NCBI RefSeq assembly: GCF_016887565.1
Contig: NZ_CP069396.1
Coordinates: forward strand, 1,825,001-1,889,000
Reading direction: 5' to 3'
Length of the DNA stretch: 64,000 nucleotides
DNA from: Archangium violaceum
Lineage (GTDB): Bacteria > Myxococcota > Myxococcia > Myxococcales > Myxococcaceae
In this document: positions 9,593 through 20,461 of the stretch, one piece after another
Layout of the letters: every line of letters begins with the position of its first letter
Numbering within the stretch: position 1 is the first letter of the stretch
The notes under the pieces: generated by a model
Told to the model about the DNA's origin: nothing
Databases searched by the model: none
Seen by the model: the letters and a program-made list of their open reading frames with translations, nothing else
Position numbers and translations under genes: made by a program

Positions 9593-12500
9593 ATGGCCAC
9601 CGACAGCGACTCGCCCAAGCCCGCGTCCGAAGCGCAAGCCGCCGCCCCCGAGCTGCGCCTGTTGGATCGGCGCGCCTTCGTGGGGTTTCCGTCCCTCGAG
9701 CTGGCGCCCGGGCTGTCCATCGCCGACTTCGCGCTGCAGATTCCGGACGTCACCTTCCCCTTCAACGTCAGCGCGGGTGCCTCGCGCTACCAGCGCAAGA
9801 AGCTCCTCTTCGGCTTCCTGGAGCTGCACGTCGACGCGGACCTGGTGACGCGCAAGGTGGCCGAGCTGGCCGGGCGCGTGGCCGGACTCGAGAACCTGAA
9901 GCTGCACTTCCGCCCCGGCTACCTGGAGGGCCAGGCCTTCCTCCAGGCCCCGGAGCGCACCCCGCTCACCTTCAAGGTGGCCTTCGACGCGGATGGCGAG
10001 CGGCTCGCCCTCTACCTCTACGACGTGCGTCTGTACGGCTTCGCCTCCACGCCGTCGGTGCAGGTGCCCGGCCTCATCGCCGCCACCGTGGCCGAGCTGG
10101 GCCTGCTGCCCGAGGTGGAGGTGCGTGGCGCCACCGGCTTCTCCACCCGCGTGCTGCCCGCGCTGTGCCAGAAGTCCGCCGTCAGCCGGGGCTTCAAGAT
10201 GCCCGTGCTGGACACCGCGCGCCTCTCCTCCGTCGAGGTGAGCAGCGCGGGCCTGCGCCTGCGCTTCTCCGCGGGAGGACTGCCGCCTCCCTCGCCGCCC
10301 GACGAGGAGCTGCTGCTGGCCCTCGAGGGCGCCCGCGCCTTCTCCGACGCCGAGGCCCTCATCGCCCAGGGGAAGCTCGCCGAGGCCCGCGACGCCTACC
10401 TCCAGGCCGGTGACGCCCAGGACGCCCACCCCTTCGCCGCCGAGCGGCTGCTGTCGCTCCTCGTGGCGGATCCGCAGGCGCACGACATGGCCCTCGACGT
10501 GGCGGCCACGCTGCTGCGCCGCCGCGAGCGGAGCCCCGCCGCCCTCTGGGGCGAGGCCGTGGTGCGCGAGCGTCGCGGTGAGCACGCCCGCGCCGCCGAG
10601 CGCTACCTCGCCCTATGCGCCCTCGCGCGCCGCGCCTCCGAGGAGTCCTCCGCCTTCTTCGCCGCCGAGTCCGCCGCCCGTGCCGCGCGCGACCACGCGC
10701 CCCAGGTGGCCGTGAAGGCCCTCCACGAGGTGCTCGGCCTCAAGCCGGACCACCTGCCTTCGTTGAAGGCCCTCGCGCGCGCCTCGGACCAGAGCCGCGA
10801 CCGCGCCGGCGCCGTGCGTGCCTACCGCCGCATCGCCGCGCTCGCCAGGGACCCCGCCGAGGCCGCCGACGCGCACGTGCACCTCGCGCGCCTGTGCGCC
10901 CAGACGGAGGACGATGTCGCCGGCGCCCGCCTGCACTGCGAGGCCGCGCTGCGTCTCTCGCCGGACCAGCCGGACGCGCTGCTGCTGCTGGGCGAGCTGT
11001 GCCACCTCGGGGGCGAGCACCTGCGCGCCCTCAAGGCCCTGGACCGCCTGCGTGAAGTGGCCATGGCCCGCCACGAGCTGGACCGCGTGGGCCGCGCCAA
11101 CCTGCTCGCCGGTCGCATCTGGGAAGAGGGCCTCCAGCAGCCGGACAACGCGCTGCTGCGCTACCGCGAGGCCACGTCGCTGTTGCCCGGCGAGCCCGAG
11201 CCCCTCTTCGCCACCGCGCGCGTGGCCGAGAAGCTGGGGAAGATGCAGGAGGCGCTCGCCGGCTACCAGCAGGCGCTGGAGCTGGCCGGTCCCGCTCCCC
11301 GCTCCGAAGCCATCCGCCAGGCCGCGCACCGCAGCCACCATGCCCTGGCGCGCCTGTACCGCACGAAGCTCGGCGACCCGGCCCGCGCCCGCGAGCACCT
11401 GGAGGCCGCGCTCGCGCTGGACCCGCGCGATGGGGCCGCGCTCGACGAGCTGATTCCGTACTTCCGCGCCACCGGCCGCACCCAGGAGCTCGCCGAGGCC
11501 CTGGAGAAGGCCGCCGCCGTCCACGAGGAGCCCGGCCGCCGCGCCGCCCTCTGGGCCGAGGCCGGCGAGCTGTACCGCGGCCGCCTGCAGCAGCCCGAGA
11601 AGGCCGAGCGCCTCCTCACCTCCGCGCTGGAGGCGGACCCGGACCACAGGCCCGCGCTGGAGTCCATGCTGGCGCTCGCCGAGGCGCGCCGCGATGGTGG
11701 GCTGCTCACCCGCTGCCTCTCCTCGCTCGCGCGCCTCACTCCCGAGCCCAAGGAGCGCGCGCAGAAGTACCGCCGCCTCTCCGTGGCCGCGCGCGACCTC
11801 GCCTTCGACCTGGACCTCGCCGCCACCGCCCTCCAGGAGGTGCTGAAGGCGGAGCCGGACGACCTGCCCACCCTGGGCGAGCTGTGCGCCCTGCAGCGCA
11901 AGCGCTCGGACATGGCGGGCCTGGCCACCGCTCTCGACGATCGGGCGCGCGTGGCCGAGGCACAGGGCGACAAGCGGCTCGCGGCGGCGGCGCTGCGCGA
12001 GCTGGCCAATGTGTTGGAGGCGCGGCTCGGTCGGCTCGGCGAGGCGCTGGTGGCCCTGGAGAAGGCCGCGCGCCTGTCTCCGGACCAGGCCGTGCTGCTG
12101 GAGCTGGCGGACCTCTCGCTGCGCTGCGAGCGCCCCGAGCACGCCCGGCGCGCGCTGGAGACGCTGCTGTCCACGCTGCCGCGCACCACCGCTCCCGAGC
12201 GCCTCGCGGACATCCGCTCCCGCCTGGGCCGCGCGTGCGAGCTGATGGGGGACCGCGAGGCCGCCATCGCCGCCTACGCCCAGGCCTTCCCGCTGCGCCG
12301 CCTGGATGATGCGCTCGCCTCCCGGCTGGAGGCCCTCTATTCGGAGGCGGGTGAGACGCGTGAGCTGGCCGAGCTGTGGGCCTCGCGTGCCCAGGCCCTC
12401 GTCGCCGCCGAGCGCTCCGCCGAGGCCGCGCCCCTCTTCCTCCAGAGCGCCCGCGTCCTCCTGGAGCGCGGGGAGAAGGGCCCCGCCCTCCTGCGCCTCT

Positions 12501-15500
12501 CCTCGGCCCTCGATGCGAGCCCCTCCGGCCCGCTGGCCGCCGAGGCCCTCGACGCGCTCGCGGAGCTGGAGCTGGAGCGTGGCGAGAAGCTGGAGGCCGC
12601 CCGCCTCTTCGCGCGCAAGGCCGCGCTGGTGACGGACGCCCGCGCGGGCGCGAAGCTCCTCTTCCGTGCCTCCGTGCTCGCCATGGGCACCAGCCGCGAG
12701 GAGGCCTTCCTCGCCGAGGCCCTTGAGCGGGACGCCTCCTTCGCTCCCGCGCGCATGCGCCGGGGCGAGCTGCGGTTGCAGGCGGACGCCCGCTCGGCGC
12801 TGGAGGACTTCGAGGCCGTGCTGGCCCTGCCTCCGGCGGATCCGGACGCGCTGCGCGAGGAGGAGCTGCTGGAGCTCACCCGCCGCGCCTCCTCCGCCGC
12901 CGTGCGCGCGGGCCGAGCGGATGCCGCCCGGCGCCTGCTCGCGCAGTACTGCACCCTGGCCCCCGAGGACCTCGAGGCCCAGGTGGAGCTCGCGGGCCTG
13001 CACCGCAAGGCGGGCGCGCGCGAGCCGCTGGCCGACCTCCTCGTCATGCTGTGGCCGCGCCTCTCCGGTGAAGCGCGCCGCTCCGCGCGCCGCGAGCTGG
13101 CCGAACTGTCCCTCGCCCTCGGCCGCACCGCCGAGACCATCGACGCCCTGCGCAGCCTCCTGGCCGAGGAGCCTCACGACACCTGGGCCACGCAGGCCCT
13201 GCTGGAGCTGCTGCCCCCGCCGGGCACTGGCACTCCCCAGGAGGAGACCGAGCGCCTCTCGCTGCTGGGCACCCTCGTCTCCGCCTCCGAGGGAGATGCC
13301 CGCGCCGAGCTGCTCGCCCGCCGCGCCGCCCTCCACCGCAACGCGGGCCGCTCCCAGTCCGCGCGCGATGACTTCCTCGCGGCCACGAAGCTCTCCCGCC
13401 GGCCGGCGCCCCTGTGGCTCGCCATCGCCGCGCTCGCCCGCGAGGCGGGTGACGACGTGGACGAGCTGGCGGCGTGGCGCAACGTCGTCGCCTCCGAGCC
13501 GGAGCTCGCCGAGCGCGCCCGCGTGCGCCTCCTCGCGCTGGCCCACACGCTGGTGGAGAAGGACGCGCGTGCCCCGGCCCGCGAGGCCCTGCTCGCCGCC
13601 GCGGCGCTGCCGCTCTCCCCGGCCGAGCGCTGCGATACCTTCCTCGCCCTCGCCACGCTCGCGCGCCGCGATGGGCAGGCGGACGCCGAGGCGGAGGCGC
13701 TCGCCGAGGCCGCGCGCCAGGGCCCCGTGCCCCGCCGCGTGGAGGCCCTGTTGGACCGCGCGCGCCTGCTGGAAAGGGCGGGCAACCTGCCCGAGGCCGC
13801 CGCCAGCCTGGAGTCCGCGCTCACCCTCGCTCCGCGTCATGCCGGGGCCACCACCGCGCTGCAGCGCGTGCTGCGCGAGCTGGAGGACTGGGCGCGCCTC
13901 GCGGATCTGCTCGCCGCGGAAGCCCCGCACGCTCCGCCCGCCGAGGCCGCCGCTCTCTACGCGGAGCTGGGCACCCTCCACCTGGAGCGCCTGGAGCAGC
14001 CCGACGCCGCCGAGGCCGCGCTGCGGCAGGCCGTGCGCCTGGCTCCCGACAACCTCGACGTGCGCCGCCGGCTGGTGGCCATCGTCGCGGGCCGTGGGGA
14101 CTCCGCAGAGGCCGCGAAGCTCCTCGACGTCGGCGCGAGCGACATTCCTCCCGCCGAGGCCGCCGCCCTCCTGCGTGAGGGCATCACCCATGCCCGCGCC
14201 GCCGGGGACATGGCCCGGGCCCTCGAGCTGGCCCGCCGCGCCCATGCCCTCGTCCCGGCGCGGGACGCGCAGCTGGCCGAGCTGGCCGAGCTCCTCTTCC
14301 TCCATGGAGACGTGAAGGAGGCGCTGCCCCTGCAGGAGCAGCTCGCCGCCGCCGCGGACTTCGCCGCCGAGCCCGAGCGTGCCGAGAAGGCCTGGCTTCG
14401 CCTGGGGGCGCTCGCGGAGAAGCTCGGGGACTCGCGGCGCGCGGTGTCCGCGTACAAGCGTCTCCTCGCCGAGCGCCCGCTGAACGAGGTCGCGGTGCTC
14501 CGGCTCGCCGCGCTGCTGGAGAAGGACGAGCCTCGCGCTTCCTTCGAGGTGCTCGTCACCCACGCGCGCGCCCTGCCTCCGTCCGAGGACACGGCCAGTC
14601 GCCTCGTCACGCTGTCGGAGCGCGCCCGCGACTCCCTGGCCGACTCCTCCCTCGCCGCCTCCCTGCTGACGCGCGCGGCGGAGATGGCGGAGGAGCCGCT
14701 GCCGTTGCACCTGTCGCTCGCCAACCTCTACCGCGACGCGGGCCGCGTCCCCGAGCTGGTGGCCCAGCTCCAGGTGGTGGCCCAGCTCAGTCAGGAGGCG
14801 GGGGACCTCGACGGCGCCATCACCGCCTGCGCGGAGCACGCGCGCCTGGCCGAGGAGTCGGGCCGGGTGGACGAGTCGCTGCGCTCGCTGGAGGCGCTGC
14901 GCTTCCTCCTGGAGAAGGAGGACCGGAAGGACGAGGCCGCCACCTACGAGCGTCACCGCGCGGAGATGCTGCGCGACGCGAAGCTGGACCTGCCCGCGGC
15001 GGAGGCCGCGCTGGAGCGGGCCTTCGCGCTGTCCGAGCAGCTCGACACGGCGCGCATGGGCATCGAGCTGGCCGTGCGCCGGGAGGACACCGCCGCCGAG
15101 GCCCGCTGGCTGGAGCGCGCCCTGCCGCTGTTGCCGGGGACGAAGGAGAAGGCCACGTCGCTGCTGCGGCTCTCGAAGCTGCACCTGGACGTGCTGGGTG
15201 ACTCCGACAAGGCCGAGGGCTTCCTGCGCGAGGCGCTCCGTCAGGACCGCTCCCTTCAGGAGGCGGAGACGCTCCTGTGCGAGCTGCTCGAGCGCGAGGG
15301 CCGGGTGGCCGAGCTGGCCGCCTGGTTCGAGGACTCCGCCTCCCTCGAGGAGCAGCCCGCCCGCCGCGCGCAACTGCTGCTGCGCGCCGCCACCCTCTAC
15401 CGCGAGCACGCCGGGCGTCCGGACGCGGCGGTCATCGCGCTGCTCGCGGCACGCTCCGCGCGGCCGGATGACCTGGACCTCACCCGCCAGGCGGCGGACC

Positions 15501-18500
15501 TGCTCCACGAGATGGGGCGCGAGGAGGACGCCGCCGAGTTCGACGCCCTCCTGCTGGAGGCGAACCCCTTCCTGGAGCCCGTCTACGGCCGCCACCGTGC
15601 GTGGCTCTCCGAGACGGGAGACCTCCAGGCGCTCGCCGCGTTGATGTTGCGCCGGGCGCAGCGGCAGATGCCCGCCGAGGCCGCGGAGAGCTACCTCGCC
15701 GCCGCGAAGGCGTTCCGGGAGGCCGGTGCGCTGGAGCGCGCGCTGTTGTGCGAGGACCGGGCCTTCGAGCTCGCGCCCGCCAGCACCGAGGCCTTCCATC
15801 TGCTGCGGGCCCGTGCCACCGGGGACGTGCGCCGCCAGGCGGAGCTGCTGTCCCTGCGTGCCGCCGCCCTGGAGCCCGAGGCGGCCCTGCCGCTGCTGCG
15901 CGAGCGCGCGGACATGTTGCTGGAGGCGGGGGAGGCGCTGCTCGCCGCCGAGGCCTTCGACGACTACCTCTCCAAGGCCGGAAACGACGTGGACGCGCTC
16001 GCCGCGCGCGCGGAGCTGGCCGCCGAGGGCGGTGGCCCCACCGCGGCCCAGCCGTATGATCGGCGCCTGCTCGCCGCCGGAGGCGAGTCGCTCCCCGTCC
16101 CGGTGCGTGTGCGCACGCACCTGCGGCTCGGCCATGCCTCGCTGTCCTCGGGTGCGCTCCGCGATGCGGCGGAGTCCTTCGAGGCCGTGGTGTCGCTCGA
16201 CCCCGAGGGCACGCGTGGCCAGGAGGCGCTGTCCCTCCTCACCGAGGTGTATGGCCGCACGGGGGATTCCAAGGGCCTGTACCGGGCCTCGCTGAAGCTC
16301 GCGCGCAAGGCGGACGCCGCCACCGCCGAGGTGCTGTACCGCCGCGCCGCGGATCTCTTCGAGGACCCGAAGGAGTCCATCGACGCGCTGCTGCACCTGG
16401 CGCGCCTGCGTCCCGCGGACGCGCACATCATCGACAGGGCGGTGGTGGGCCTGCGTGCCCTGGGCCGTCCGTCGGACCTGCTCGCCGTCTACGAGGCGGG
16501 GGCACAGGCCGCCGGGGGCTCGCGTGCGGCGGAGCTGCTGCTGGCCGCCGCCGAGGTCGCCGCGAACCAGCTCGATGACCCGCGACGCGCCACGGCCCTC
16601 CGGGAGCGCGCGGCCGAGGCGGACCCGTCCAACGTGGCCGCGCTCCGGGCCCGGGTGGTGGGCCTGCGCCAGCGGGGAGACACGGCCGCGCTGCTGGAGG
16701 CGCTCGAGCGTCTGGTGCCAGCGACGGAGGACGCGGACGAGGCCTCGCTCCTGCGGTTGGAGCTGGCGTCGCTGGCCAGTGCCGCGGACCGTCAGTCCCT
16801 CGCCCGCGAGGCGCTGGAGACGGTGGTGGCGCGGGGTGCCTCCGGTGCCGGCTACGCCGAGGCGCTGGAGGCCCTGGAGTCGTTGCTCACGGACGAGCCG
16901 GGCCGCCTCGCCGAGGTGAGGCTGGCGCGGGCGGAGCTGTTGCCCAACGCGGAGCGCCGGGAGCTGCTGTTGTCGGCGGCGCGCGACTTCGAGTCCGCGA
17001 AGCGTCTTCCGGATGCGCTGCGCGCGGCCCGGGCCGCCGTCTCCATCGAGGCCGACCTGGAGTCGCTGCGGCTGGTGTCCACGCTGCACCAGATGTCCGG
17101 AGAGCCGGGACGCGCGGCGCAGGTGTTGTTGCAGGCGGCGCGCCTCGCATACTCCGCCCAGCGGCCGGCGCTGCTGCTGGAGGCGGCCGACCTGTGGGAG
17201 GCCGCGGACGAGCGCGCCGAGGCCCTCGAGGTGCTGGAGCGTCTGGCCACCGAGCCCCAGGACGTGCTGAGTCCGGCGGAGCTGGCCGAGCGCTTCCACC
17301 AGCTGGGTGCGCCCGCCCGCGCCGTGGAGGTGGGCTTCGGCCCCGCGCTCGAGTCCGGTGACCTCCTGGGAGCGCTGGCGCTCGCCGAGCGCGCCGGGGA
17401 TGCGTCCCGTGTCCGTCAGGCGCTCTGGGCGCTGGTGGAGAAGCCGGACGCGGATGCCGAGCACATCACGGACCTGGTCTCCGGCCTGCGCGAGGAGGGC
17501 GACTGGGAAGGGCTGCTGCGGCTGGCGGACCTGCTCTCGGAGTCGGACGTGGCGCTGTCCACGGAGCTGCGCGGTGAGGTGCTGCTCGCGGCCGGTGCCG
17601 AGGCCGGGCCGCGCCTGCGTGCGCTGGAGTCGCTCGCGGCCCTGCCGGGTCTCTCCGAGCGCCTGCGGAAGCTGTTGCCGGAACTGGGGAGCTGCCCCGC
17701 GGAGCTGTCCGAGGCGGTGCTGAACCTGGTCCGGGAGCTGCCCCTGGACGAGCGTGTGGAGGCGCTGTCCGAGGCGGCGGATGGCTGGCCGGAGCGGCGC
17801 GGCAAGCTGCTGCGCGAGCGCTTCCGGCTGCAGCGTGACGCGGGCCGCATGTCGGACGCGGCGGACACGCTGGGCCTGCTCATCCTGCTGGAGACGGACC
17901 CCAAGCTGCGCGCGGGTCTCCACGTGGAGCATGGCGACATGCTGATGTGGGCGGGTGACAAGGCGCGCGCGCAGGAGGCCTTCGAGAAGGCGCTCGAGGA
18001 CGCGCCGGGCACCATCCGCGCGTTGGAGTTCCTGCTGCCCATCTACGACGAGACGCGCAACCATGCGCGCTTCGTGGCGGTGGCGGAGCAGATCGCCGCC
18101 ATCCTGGCGGGCCCTGCGGCGATGGGGCTGTGGCGTGAGCGTCTGGCCGAGGCCTACGAGGCCCTGGGCCGTCTGCCGGAGGCGGCCGAGCAGCTCAAGC
18201 TGTTGCCGGAGACGCCGGAGCGGCTGGAGCGTCGCGCGAGGATCGCCGAGGCGCAGGGGCTCACGGGCGAGGCGCTGCAGTTGCGCGAGCGCCTCACGGA
18301 GGATCCGGCGGCGCTGGAGGACATCCTCCGCAAGTACCTGGACTCGCAGCTGGTGGTGTTCGCGGTGCGGCTGGCCGAGCGGCTCTACCAGTCCGGCCAG
18401 CTGTCGCCGGAGGCGAAGCGCATGGTGGCGGAGCGGCTGTCGCCGACGTACGAGGGCTCGGCGCTGGCCATCCACCTCTGGCCGGAACTGCTGCGGCAGG

Positions 18501-19135
18501 AGCCGGTGGACGCGGATGGGTGGACGCTGTACGCCGAGGCGCTGGCGGCCTGGGACGACGTGCCCCGGGAGGTGGCGCGCGTGGATGGCTTTGGCGCGGC
18601 GCTCGTGTCCAGCACGGCGAGCGCGTCGACGGCGACCCTGTACCCGGTGGCGCGGCCCGAGGGCTTCGCCCACCCGTTGCCTCCGGGCGCGGTGCCGGTG
18701 ACGGACGAGCAGATGCCCCGCCTGCACGCGGTGCTGCGGCCCACGCTGAAGGGGTTGGGGGCGGAGGACGTGCGCGTCTACTTGAACCCGACGGGTGGCG
18801 TGGAGGCGTATCTGGCCACGCCGGACCAGCTGGTGCTGGGAGCGGGCGCGCTGGCCTGCTTCGGGGTGGTGGAGCTGAGCTACCTCTGCGCGCTGGCCCT
18901 GTGCCTGGGGGCTTCTGGCGAGGCGCTCTCCCGGCCCGGTCCGGTGCCCGGCTTCGACGAGGCGGCGGTGGCGGCCTTCCGTGCGATGCCCGCGTCGCTC
19001 GCCGCGTCGCGCGTGGTGGCGCACCTGTCGCCCGAGGTTCGCGGGGGAGATCCGAGGACGGTGGACGTGGGCGCGGTGCTGCGGACCAGCACGGCGTTCC
19101 GCGAGGTGGCCCTCGCCGCGCTGGAGACCGTGTAA
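9593..19135 (+). CDS. Giant TPR-repeat protein (3180 aa)
   Basis: One uninterrupted frame of 3180 codons. After a ~200-residue N-terminal beta-rich domain (with LFGFLELHVDADLV and a conserved CQKSAVSRGF segment), almost the whole chain is helical TPR-like repeat, rich in Ala/Leu/Glu/Arg, with TPR-type signatures such as ARDAYLQAGD, AYRRIAALARDP, ALLRYREATSLLPGEPE and PDNALLRYREA. The last ~250 residues are not repeat. No signal peptide or membrane segment is seen, so it is probably cytoplasmic scaffolding. A GTG at 9569 is an alternative start. The antisense strand is also open for 2803 codons, an artefact of GC3 bias. Confidence 0.9.
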   Translation: MATDSDSPKPASEAQAAAPELRLLDRRAFVGFPSLELAPGLSIADFALQIPDVTFPFNVSAGASRYQRKKLLFGFLELHVDADLVTRKVAELAGRVAGLENLKLHFRPGYLEGQAFLQAPERTPLTFKVAFDADGERLALYLYDVRLYGFASTPSVQVPGLIAATVAELGLLPEVEVRGATGFSTRVLPALCQKSAVSRGFKMPVLDTARLSSVEVSSAGLRLRFSAGGLPPPSPPDEELLLALEGARAFSDAEALIAQGKLAEARDAYLQAGDAQDAHPFAAERLLSLLVADPQAHDMALDVAATLLRRRERSPAALWGEAVVRERRGEHARAAERYLALCALARRASEESSAFFAAESAARAARDHAPQVAVKALHEVLGLKPDHLPSLKALARASDQSRDRAGAVRAYRRIAALARDPAEAADAHVHLARLCAQTEDDVAGARLHCEAALRLSPDQPDALLLLGELCHLGGEHLRALKALDRLREVAMARHELDRVGRANLLAGRIWEEGLQQPDNALLRYREATSLLPGEPEPLFATARVAEKLGKMQEALAGYQQALELAGPAPRSEAIRQAAHRSHHALARLYRTKLGDPARAREHLEAALALDPRDGAALDELIPYFRATGRTQELAEALEKAAAVHEEPGRRAALWAEAGELYRGRLQQPEKAERLLTSALEADPDHRPALESMLALAEARRDGGLLTRCLSSLARLTPEPKERAQKYRRLSVAARDLAFDLDLAATALQEVLKAEPDDLPTLGELCALQRKRSDMAGLATALDDRARVAEAQGDKRLAAAALRELANVLEARLGRLGEALVALEKAARLSPDQAVLLELADLSLRCERPEHARRALETLLSTLPRTTAPERLADIRSRLGRACELMGDREAAIAAYAQAFPLRRLDDALASRLEALYSEAGETRELAELWASRAQALVAAERSAEAAPLFLQSARVLLERGEKGPALLRLSSALDASPSGPLAAEALDALAELELERGEKLEAARLFARKAALVTDARAGAKLLFRASVLAMGTSREEAFLAEALERDASFAPARMRRGELRLQADARSALEDFEAVLALPPADPDALREEELLELTRRASSAAVRAGRADAARRLLAQYCTLAPEDLEAQVELAGLHRKAGAREPLADLLVMLWPRLSGEARRSARRELAELSLALGRTAETIDALRSLLAEEPHDTWATQALLELLPPPGTGTPQEETERLSLLGTLVSASEGDARAELLARRAALHRNAGRSQSARDDFLAATKLSRRPAPLWLAIAALAREAGDDVDELAAWRNVVASEPELAERARVRLLALAHTLVEKDARAPAREALLAAAALPLSPAERCDTFLALATLARRDGQADAEAEALAEAARQGPVPRRVEALLDRARLLERAGNLPEAAASLESALTLAPRHAGATTALQRVLRELEDWARLADLLAAEAPHAPPAEAAALYAELGTLHLERLEQPDAAEAALRQAVRLAPDNLDVRRRLVAIVAGRGDSAEAAKLLDVGASDIPPAEAAALLREGITHARAAGDMARALELARRAHALVPARDAQLAELAELLFLHGDVKEALPLQEQLAAAADFAAEPERAEKAWLRLGALAEKLGDSRRAVSAYKRLLAERPLNEVAVLRLAALLEKDEPRASFEVLVTHARALPPSEDTASRLVTLSERARDSLADSSLAASLLTRAAEMAEEPLPLHLSLANLYRDAGRVPELVAQLQVVAQLSQEAGDLDGAITACAEHARLAEESGRVDESLRSLEALRFLLEKEDRKDEAATYERHRAEMLRDAKLDLPAAEAALERAFALSEQLDTARMGIELAVRREDTAAEARWLERALPLLPGTKEKATSLLRLSKLHLDVLGDSDKAEGFLREALRQDRSLQEAETLLCELLEREGRVAELAAWFEDSASLEEQPARRAQLLLRAATLYREHAGRPDAAVIALLAARSARPDDLDLTRQAADLLHEMGREEDAAEFDALLLEANPFLEPVYGRHRAWLSETGDLQALAALMLRRAQRQMPAEAAESYLAAAKAFREAGALERALLCEDRAFELAPASTEAFHLLRARATGDVRRQAELLSLRAAALEPEAALPLLRERADMLLEAGEALLAAEAFDDYLSKAGNDVDALAARAELAAEGGGPTAAQPYDRRLLAAGGESLPVPVRVRTHLRLGHASLSSGALRDAAESFEAVVSLDPEGTRGQEALSLLTEVYGRTGDSKGLYRASLKLARKADAATAEVLYRRAADLFEDPKESIDALLHLARLRPADAHIIDRAVVGLRALGRPSDLLAVYEAGAQAAGGSRAAELLLAAAEVAANQLDDPRRATALRERAAEADPSNVAALRARVVGLRQRGDTAALLEALERLVPATEDADEASLLRLELASLASAADRQSLAREALETVVARGASGAGYAEALEALESLLTDEPGRLAEVRLARAELLPNAERRELLLSAARDFESAKRLPDALRAARAAVSIEADLESLRLVSTLHQMSGEPGRAAQVLLQAARLAYSAQRPALLLEAADLWEAADERAEALEVLERLATEPQDVLSPAELAERFHQLGAPARAVEVGFGPALESGDLLGALALAERAGDASRVRQALWALVEKPDADAEHITDLVSGLREEGDWEGLLRLADLLSESDVALSTELRGEVLLAAGAEAGPRLRALESLAALPGLSERLRKLLPELGSCPAELSEAVLNLVRELPLDERVEALSEAADGWPERRGKLLRERFRLQRDAGRMSDAADTLGLLILLETDPKLRAGLHVEHGDMLMWAGDKARAQEAFEKALEDAPGTIRALEFLLPIYDETRNHARFVAVAEQIAAILAGPAAMGLWRERLAEAYEALGRLPEAAEQLKLLPETPERLERRARIAEAQGLTGEALQLRERLTEDPAALEDILRKYLDSQLVVFAVRLAERLYQSGQLSPEAKRMVAERLSPTYEGSALAIHLWPELLRQEPVDADGWTLYAEALAAWDDVPREVARVDGFGAALVSSTASASTATLYPVARPEGFAHPLPPGAVPVTDEQMPRLHAVLRPTLKGLGAEDVRVYLNPTGGVEAYLATPDQLVLGAGALACFGVVELSYLCALALCLGASGEALSRPGPVPGFDEAAVAAFRAMPASLAASRVVAHLSPEVRGGDPRTVDVGAVLRTSTAFREVALAALETV

Positions 19136-19149
19136 CCTGCCCGGACCCT

Positions 19150-19773
19150 ATGCTCGCATCCCGACGTCGTCTGCTCCTCGTATCGCTCCCCGTGCTCGCG
19201 GTCGCCGTCGCGTGCGTGTCCGAGACGGTGTACCCGGGGGACCTGACCATTGGGACGTTCGACTTCCAGGCCCAGGCGAACTGGGGGCTGACGGACTGCA
19301 AGCGGGACGGGGGTGACTTCAACCGGCTGGTGGACGGGGGCTTCGCGTTCTCGGGCACCTTCTCGCGCGACAGCCTGGACGGTGGGGTGTGGTTCACCAT
19401 CGATGGTTTCTCGCGCAAGGCCGTCTTCGACGCTCCGACGCAGCGGTACGTGACGACGCACCGGGCCGGGGCGCAGATTCCGAGCTGTGGCGAGGGCTGC
19501 AAGGGAGCGGAGATAGAGGAGTCGATGTCGGTGGTGGTGCTGAGCGACAGCCAGGACCGGGCCATCGGCAGCAGGTGCGCCAACCTGACGGATGGAGGAT
19601 TGCCGGATGGCTCGGTGCCGGGCCCGACGTTGAATGGCTACGACGCCGAGCGGGCCTGCGGGGAGCTGAAGGTGGTGTTCCTTCCGGGGAAGAGCGTTGA
19701 GTGCAAATGCGTGACGTCGTGCACGGCGGTGTACGGCGTGGAAGGGAAGCGGCACTTCAATGGCGGCAAGTAA
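19150..19773 (+). CDS. Lipoprotein of unknown function
   Basis: A 207-residue lipoprotein: basic start [13 protein letters not shown], hydrophobic core, and lipobox VAVAC. It has six to eight Cys in the mature part, including GCKGAEIEE and the closing CKCVTSC, which could form disulphides. It begins 14 bp after the TPR gene and its 3' end overlaps queC by 14 bp, so the three are probably cotranscribed. No family recognised. Confidence 0.75.
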   Translation: MLASRRRLLLVSLPVLAVAVACVSETVYPGDLTIGTFDFQAQANWGLTDCKRDGGDFNRLVDGGFAFSGTFSRDSLDGGVWFTIDGFSRKAVFDAPTQRYVTTHRAGAQIPSCGEGCKGAEIEESMSVVVLSDSQDRAIGSRCANLTDGGLPDGSVPGPTLNGYDAERACGELKVVFLPGKSVECKCVTSCTAVYGVEGKRHFNGGK

Positions 19774-20458
19774 GAAGGCGGTGGTGTTGCTGTCGGGTGG
19801 ATTGGACTCCACCACCTGCCTGGCGATGGCGAAGGCGGAGGGCTTCGAGCCGGTGTGCCTCGCGGTGTCCTACGGGCAGCGGCACGCGGTGGAACTGGAG
19901 CGGGCGCGCCGGGTGACACAGGCCATGGGCGTGAAGGACTTCCGGATCGTGACGGTGGACCTGAGGCAGGTGGGCGGCTCGGCGCTGACAGCGGACATCG
20001 AGGTGCCGAAGGACCGGCCCGAGGGGGAGATGTCGCACGGCATTCCCATCACGTACGTGCCGGCGCGCAACGCGCTCTTCCTCTCGCTGGCGTTGGGGTT
20101 GGCGGAGGTGGTGGGGGCGAGTGACATCTATATCGGTGTGAACGCGGTGGACTACAGCGGTTATCCGGACTGCCGGCCGGAGTTCATCCGGGCGTTCGAG
20201 CAGATGGCGACGCTGGCGACGAAGGCGGGGGTGGAGGGGACGCGCTTCAAGGTGCACGCGCCGCTGTCGGGGATGACGAAGGCGGACATCATCCGAGCGG
20301 GGGTGAAACTGGGCGTGGACTACGGGATGACGCACTCCTGCTACGACCCGGATGCGGAGGGACGGGCGTGCGGGCGGTGTGACAGCTGCGTGTTGCGGCG
20401 ACGTGGATTCGAGCAGGCGGGGGTAGCGGACCCCACGCCGTACGTGAAGGGAGCCTGA
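19760..20458 (+). CDS. queC: 7-cyano-7-deazaguanine synthase QueC
   Basis: QueC converts 7-carboxy-7-deazaguanine, ammonia and ATP to preQ0 in the queuosine pathway. The PP-loop SGGLDS lies at residues 12-17, SYGQRH follows, and the zinc site is formed by Cys194, Cys204, Cys207 and Cys210 (CGRCDSC). At 232 residues it has normal length. Its start overlaps the preceding lipoprotein gene by 14 bp, and the dipeptidase gene starts 3 bp after its stop. Other queuosine genes are not in the window. Confidence 0.96.
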   Translation: MAASKKAVVLLSGGLDSTTCLAMAKAEGFEPVCLAVSYGQRHAVELERARRVTQAMGVKDFRIVTVDLRQVGGSALTADIEVPKDRPEGEMSHGIPITYVPARNALFLSLALGLAEVVGASDIYIGVNAVDYSGYPDCRPEFIRAFEQMATLATKAGVEGTRFKVHAPLSGMTKADIIRAGVKLGVDYGMTHSCYDPDAEGRACGRCDSCVLRRRGFEQAGVADPTPYVKGA

Positions 20459-20461
20459 GAG

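Noticed and set aside
10613-19024. 2803-codon open frame on the minus strand
   Set aside because: It is antisense to the giant TPR gene; composition (Arg/Gln/His-rich) and lack of any domain show it is a GC3 shadow.
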